This document shows positions 59,274-64,000 of a stretch of 64,000 nt of DNA, piece after piece; position 1 is the first letter of the stretch; each line of letters begins with the position of its first letter. The stretch is from Glebionis coronaria (lineage: Eukaryota > Streptophyta > Magnoliopsida > Asterales > Asteraceae), in assembly GCA_025667525.1 (NCBI GenBank), contig JANFOE010000585.1, forward strand, positions 1 to 64,000, in the 5' to 3' direction. The notes beneath the pieces were generated by a model, which worked only from the letters and a program-made list of their open reading frames with translations, had not been told where the DNA came from and searched no databases. The position numbers were made by a program, and so were the translations under genes.

Positions 59274-60331
59274 TGATATGAGCTATTTTAGTCATATCAA
59301 TTATATCTTAAAACAATGAAATATTGCAATTAATGTATCAAAAATGCCTTGTATATGTTGTTTTTGTTGTTTCGTGTGTGTAGGTACCAAGTTCGCAAAA
59401 ACCGGCAAATATCGGCACGAGATTGAAGAAAAAGATCAAAGAAGCCAAAATCGAGCTCGACTTTAGCGGATTTTATCATTTGTCAAGAAAACGGGCCAAG
59501 TGGGTCCCACATTGGAGAATTTGGACTTAAAAGCCCAAAGATTGGATAAAACATAGAAATATTTTTGGGACTAAAGCAAATGAAGCACAAATCAAATAAG
59601 GCCCAACACCATGTGATGTATCAGATGAAATAAGGGCCCAAGCCCAAATATTGAAAAAGAACGAATGGAGTATGGGATTTTAGGGTTTGTTTAAGAATGT
59701 ATTCAAACGTGTAAAAACACGTTTCACTTTCACAAATTAAATAACACCCATTCACGTTTTGGTCAGTCAAACGTTATCCTCACCCACTTACTTTCATTCA
59801 CACGCACTCACCACATATATAAATAAAACAAAACATCACAATACACGTTTCATTTTTCCATTCACTTATTAAATGTTTTCGATATTACCTATGTGAGTCT
59901 CTTTCACCTTCGTCTCTCATCCTCACCCTAAATAAACAAAACCAGTAACAAATAGTTACTGTTCCACAAACCCTATATCAATAAAAAGTCGAATTAACAA
60001 AGGGCTTTTTATCTCAAGTGTTATTCACGTGAGGGGGAATTAAATCCCCCAATTTATAGGAAGAGATTGATGGAAAGAAAAGAGCTACGTGGAAGTGATT
60101 GATTGGGTGAAACACCTCAATTTCCACAATCAACCAATCAAATGGCTACAAAGAAACACAACTAGCACACACGGATGCCACGTTGGCAATCCGTGTGCTA
60201 GTTGCGTTTTCTCAACCATCCGATGATAACAACCATGAGAGAGAAAGAGGAATTGCTAATCCAAGGGCTGAAAAGAAAGAAGAACATGCTCAAGAATATC
60301 CGAAGATTCTCCTCAGCAAGCCCTAGGATGG

Positions 60332-60340
60332 CTATAAAAA
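60332..60340 (+). promoter_or_regulatory. TATA box of the F LTR
   Basis: CTATAAAAA in GATGGCTATAAAAACCCTC, about 1.06 kb into the LTR. Confidence 0.6.
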
Positions 60341-61657
60341 CCCTCATCTTCTATTGTAATTTTTATCCCTTTTTCTTTTCTACTGTTATAATGTTAGTTT
60401 AAGTTTAGATGTTGTAATCTTTCTTTTTAAAGTTGTACTATTTTTATTGATATAATAAAATTCGATTTTCAGTTCTATAATCATTTGATCTTGTGTCTCG
60501 TTTATTTTTGTTGAAATAATTTGCAATCTAAATCTTAAAAGTTTATACTATAGCTACAAACTATTCATATAAGTTTTCATCATAGCTTGTGTGAATATTG
60601 AGAGAGAAATAGGGAAATCCCATTTATCCCCTTGGATAAATGTATAAATAATGTTACTGATCGAATTGTAAGTTGATGGTTTGATTAGTTTATGTTGGTG
60701 TTTCGAGTTAAGGAGTAATGGTGGTGATTGTTTCGAGTTCTTAAGGAAGCTCAGTGCTTACCTTCATCTCAAAGGAAATCTTCAAAAAGGTGCAATTTTC
60801 TTTTCTTTTTAATTTTAATAGGTAATAATCTGCTTGGTTTAATGAGGTTGATTGAGCTATTTGATTTTGAATCTTAGTTTGAATTCGTTTGTTTAGTTGA
60901 TGATTAATCTGCTTAAGTATTCAGTTAGAATTGATAAGTCTGCTTAAGTTTTTAATATGGGAATTGTAAACTTGTATGTTTACTTACTGAGTTTGTTTAT
61001 CTGATAATAGATCTGTTTAGTTTTAGGATAAATGTTCATGAATCTGATAAGTGTGTTTCTAAAATGAGTTATTTGAACTTAAGTTATAGATTCATTGGAT
61101 GTTACTGATTCGTTAAGTGTTAGGGATTTTATTATTTGTTTGTAACTGTTGTATATTTAGAGTTGATTAGTCTGCGAATATTTGCTAGGTAAACTGATTG
61201 AATGAATCTGCTTAGTCTCCATGGATGATTAGAAGTAAAACTTGTTTCTGCTTGTGTGACGGTTTCATGGGATTTCTATTCATGTTTTAGAAAGTTATGA
61301 GTAATTGTTATTGAGGTTTGCAGGTTTAGGTTGGACTGTTATTTGCTTTTAAATTTTTGGTTAAATTTAACTGTTATCTAATTAAATGGTTTTAGACTGG
61401 TTTTAGATTGAGTTTTGGTGTTTAAATGCTATTTGCTTGTGTATTTTGCTGCATAAGTTGAACTTTATTCTCGGTATTGTTCAGCTAAGTTTTAGCTTGG
61501 TTGATCGTTTTGATTTGCTGATTTAAAGTAAACATATTCAATTAATCTGTTTTACTCAGTACTGATACCCTTATCAGTATTTTCCATGTTTTATGTCACA
61601 AAACGTCACTACCTGTGACTCCTTTGTTAAATTCGCAGCATATAAAAAATAATCATA

Positions 61658-61744
61658 GAAACGAGTCCCTTGTGGGGCTCGAACCCTTGACCTCAAGGGT
61701 ATAGGTCTTGTGTGTTTACCAACTGAGCTCAGTGCTCATTTTCT
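61658..61744 (-). other. tRNA-like sequence inside the F LTR
   Basis: The minus strand has an A-box-like GAGCTCAGTTGGTAA and a B-box-like GGTTCGAGCC at tRNA spacing, a CAAG...CTTG anticodon-like stem with an enlarged loop, and partly pairing ends (GAAAATGAG with CTCGTTTC). The D stem is poor and there is no clear anticodon, so it is a tRNA pseudogene or a tRNA-derived SINE head and not a working tRNA gene. Confidence 0.6.
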
Positions 61745-62481
61745 TTAATTTTCAGTTTATTAATTATTATAGAATGGTTGAACTGGGCTGACTTTGATTA
61801 AGAGTTTATTTAAACTTACGTTTTTCTTTAATTACTTTTAATTCATATTTTAACTAAAGTAAATTTAGAGATTTTAAATAATAAGTAGATCAAAATTAGA
61901 ATAAAATAAAATAAATAAAAAATGTTTTTATTAAATTTAAATAGTTTAATTAGTTTATTTAAATAAATAGATTTTCATAATTTTAGATTTAGATGAAAAT
62001 AGTTTTTAAATAGATTAGTTTTAAAAGTAATTTTAATACAGTTTTATAAAGTCTAAAAAGTTTAATTAGATTTTTAAAATAGATTAAAAGTTGTTTTCAT
62101 TAAATAGAATTATTTTTATAGATTTTCAAAATAGTTTAAATTTTTAATAGTTTTTAATTCTTAAGTAATTGTGTTTTTAGAATTAAATAATAGCAGGGTT
62201 TACGATTCATGCACTTTAGGTTAAGTTTAAATAGTTTAAAATTGGTAGATTTAATTTCTAGTTTTAAAACCGAAAACCAATTCAAATGGATTGTCCAAAG
62301 CAAAACAAAACGTCTCAAATTCACTAGATCTTCGTGTACAACGAACTTGAGTCACCAACGTGTTTAATTGAATTCGTCATTGGTAATATTAGTCTATTAC
62401 TTTTCCCTAAAGGTAATTTTCTAATTTACCCTATAACGTATCCAAATTATCACTATACTATCACGATCACATCAAAAATTT

Positions 62482-62499
62482 TGGCACCGCTGCCGGGGA
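62482..62499 (+). other. Element F primer binding site
   Basis: TGGCACCGCTGCCGGGGA, seven bases after the LTR; two mismatches to tRNA-Asp. Confidence 0.85.
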
Positions 62500-62774
62500 T
62501 CTTGTGTACGATTCGTCTTTGTGGAGATTTGTTGATCGTTGATTTGAAGACCCTTTCCGTCCTCAGAAAGTTTTGTTATTTTTCTATTATATAGTATGTA
62601 TCTTTTTTCACGTTTTTTGTGAATAATATATTGTATTACGTAGAACAATAAATTTACATACTTATCAAATAAAGCCTTAGTTGGGATTTCATCACCTAGC
62701 TATTGTAGTCGAATCCAAAACAAAAATAAAAGGCAAAATAGATAAATACTAATAAGAAGTTTGAACTCGATTTA

Positions 62775-62887
62775 TACAAACTATAAGGTGGGTATAAGGC
62801 GACGTGCTATAAAAGACCGTCTAAGGAAAAAGGTTTTTAAGTGCTTTGTACCACCTCGTTTCCCCGCTTGCTTGTGCGTATATTGAG
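62775..62887 (+). other. Conserved 5' leader block of element F
   Basis: ACTATAAGGTGGGTATAAGG, CTAAGGAAAAAGG, TTAAGTGCTTTG and CCTCGTTTCCCCGCTTG; counterpart of blocks in B and C. Confidence 0.6.
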
Positions 62888-63151
62888 AGGGACAACCTAT
62901 TATTGGTTTGCCGACTCAAGTAGTAATAAATCTTATTTTTTTAGTTTACTTATTGAACCTCGAGACGTTTAGGTTTTCACTTATCGTTTCAAAGTCGACC
63001 GAGGGTAATTTACTTCCATAGTAGTTATCCTTATTCCTTGTTTTTTTATCGATCATTATTGATTGAGCAATACCAAATAAAATACCAAAAATAATCTTCT
63101 TCTTGTCTAATTTCTTTTCTTCAATCCTCTAAATTCTCGTCTTTTTAGTGT

Positions 63152-64000
63152 ATGCAATTACGTTCTTCTCGTCTTGTGATTGATTTTAATAGGCTTGAAA
63201 ATATTCCTCGTAGAAATAGAAATCGTCAACAACGAATAGTGGAACCCGAGCTTCCACCTATTGTTGTAGAGATGGCCGATAACCGAAAAATGGAGGAATT
63301 GCTCCGTGCACCCACCGAAGGGTATGGGGAAGCAATCGTTGTGCAGGCTATTTTGGCGGATCATTATGAGATTACGACGGGTCTTTTATCGCTCATTCGT
63401 GCCGACCAATTTCGTGGAAATGAGACCGATAACCCGCATTCTCACATTCGGAATTTTCTTCGAATTACCTCGACTCTCAAGTTTAGAGATGTGTCGAATG
63501 ACGCGATTAAGCTCATGCTTTTTCCGTACTCGCTCGAGGGTAATGCTAAGATTTGGTATGAGAAAGAACCACCGGGTTCGATCTTAACATGGGATGATTT
63601 AGTATCTAAGTTCATGAATTATTTCTTTCCACCATCTAAGACAACACACTTTAAGAACGAGATCACTAGATTTGAACAAAAAGTGCATGAATCGTTTGGG
63701 GTTGCATGGGAAAGATTTAAAGATCTGTTGAGACAATGTCCACACCACTGTTTCTCGGAATTGCATCAAATTAATACTTTCTATAATGGGCTAAATATGA
63801 TTGAACAAGATTCTTTAAATGCCGCCGCGGGTGGTAATCTTTTAAGAAAAACTCCGAGAGACGCGTGGGGAATAATTGAGAATAAATCTAGAGCATAATA
63901 TTCACGAAACACACCGGGTGTTTCCAATGTGAATTCATTTAATCCCGAGATTGCTAGATTGGACTCTAAGATTGATAGTGGATTCGCGACTTTGTTGAAT
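63152..64000 (+). pseudogene. Element F gag, cut by the window end
   Basis: ATG at 63152 (MQLRSSRLVIDFN). MEELLRAPTEGYGEAIVVQAI precedes the capsid domain, which is intact: IKLMLFPYSLEGNAKIWYEKEPP, MNYFFPPSKTTHFKNEI, INTFYNGLNMIEQDSLNAAAGG. An in-frame TAA at 63896-63898 (KSRA*YSRNTPG) interrupts it, and the same frame stays open to 64000. This is the best kept gag in the window; only this one lesion is visible. Confidence 0.9.

Larger units (their letters stand above)
59274..62474 (+). repeat. LTR shared by elements G (3') and F (5')
   Basis: 3201 bp, TGATATGAGC to GATCACATCA. Preceded by a polypurine tract and followed by a primer site, so it is the 3' LTR of G and the 5' LTR of F. TATA CTATAAAAA at 60332-60340, AATAAA at 60454. 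Contains a tRNA-like sequence (61658-61744). The same architecture as the B and C LTRs but little sequence identity. Confidence 0.85.

Noticed and set aside
61658..61744. Functional tRNA gene
   Set aside because: The D stem is poor, the anticodon loop is too large and the acceptor stem has mismatches, so it is kept only as tRNA-like.
1..64000. CRISPR array, bacterial operons, rRNA genes or host protein-coding genes
   Set aside because: The content is plant transposable elements throughout; no array with unique spacers, no rRNA-like block and no host gene was seen.

Overview
The window is plant repeat DNA. I find no ordinary host gene. Almost all of it is LTR retrotransposon sequence of the Ty3/gypsy superfamily, from two lineages: Athila-like elements (very long LTRs, primer sites matching tRNA-Asp, gag starting MRTRS or MITRN, a CX2CX3HX4C zinc knuckle, a DLGAS protease) and Tat-like elements (short 573-bp LTRs, YVDD reverse transcriptase, two RNase H domains, an extra gene antisense to pol). 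This mix is typical of pericentromeric DNA in a eudicot. The antisense gene type and the gag sequences remind me of Asteraceae, but that is only an inference from memory.

Layout. (1) 1-6988, minus strand: the 5' part of Athila-like element A, cut by the window edge inside integrase; its 1718-bp 5' LTR is 5271-6988. (2) 6989-9151: unassigned AT-rich DNA with a (GT)33 microsatellite. (3) 9152-10601, minus strand: a decayed PIF/Harbinger DNA transposon (Myb/SANT-like ORF1 plus the start of a transposase with one intron). (4) 10602 onward, plus strand: Athila-like element B, inserted in the Harbinger ORF1. Its gag is split at 15426 by (5) element C, 15427-31148, a complete nested Athila-like copy with 3.6-kb LTRs and a perfect 5-bp target duplication (TGAAG). 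B gag resumes at 31154 and stops near 32433. (6) 32452-56613: two Tat-like copies of one family head to head. D lies on the minus strand (about 32452-43527) and E on the plus strand (45555-56613), giving 11-kb inverted arms around a 2-kb spacer. The spacer holds older LTR ends, a hairpin-forming 37-bp minisatellite and a patchwork of filler DNA. (7) 56614-59273: the 3' part of another Athila-like element (G), ending at an LTR (59274-62474) that also serves as the 5' LTR of element F, whose gag runs off the right edge.

How the parts work. Every gag-pol here is broken by stops or frameshifts, so no copy looks able to move on its own. G goes from protease straight to a conserved acidic/MGEAP tail and its 3' end, with no reverse transcriptase or integrase. 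C has the same tail, but its RT and most of RNase H are replaced by a second copy of its own 3' untranslated region, followed by integrase. These look like a gag-protease-only lineage that depends on helper elements. Both Tat copies carry, antisense between pol and the 3' LTR, an intron-containing gene with its own TATA box; its three introns (77, 82 and 66 bp) lie at identical places in both copies.

The items most worth a second look are the spliced antisense gene, the gag-protease-MGEAP elements and the C chimera, the D/E inverted pair with filler DNA at its junction, a tRNA-like sequence inside the F LTR, and a leader block conserved between otherwise divergent Athila-like families.
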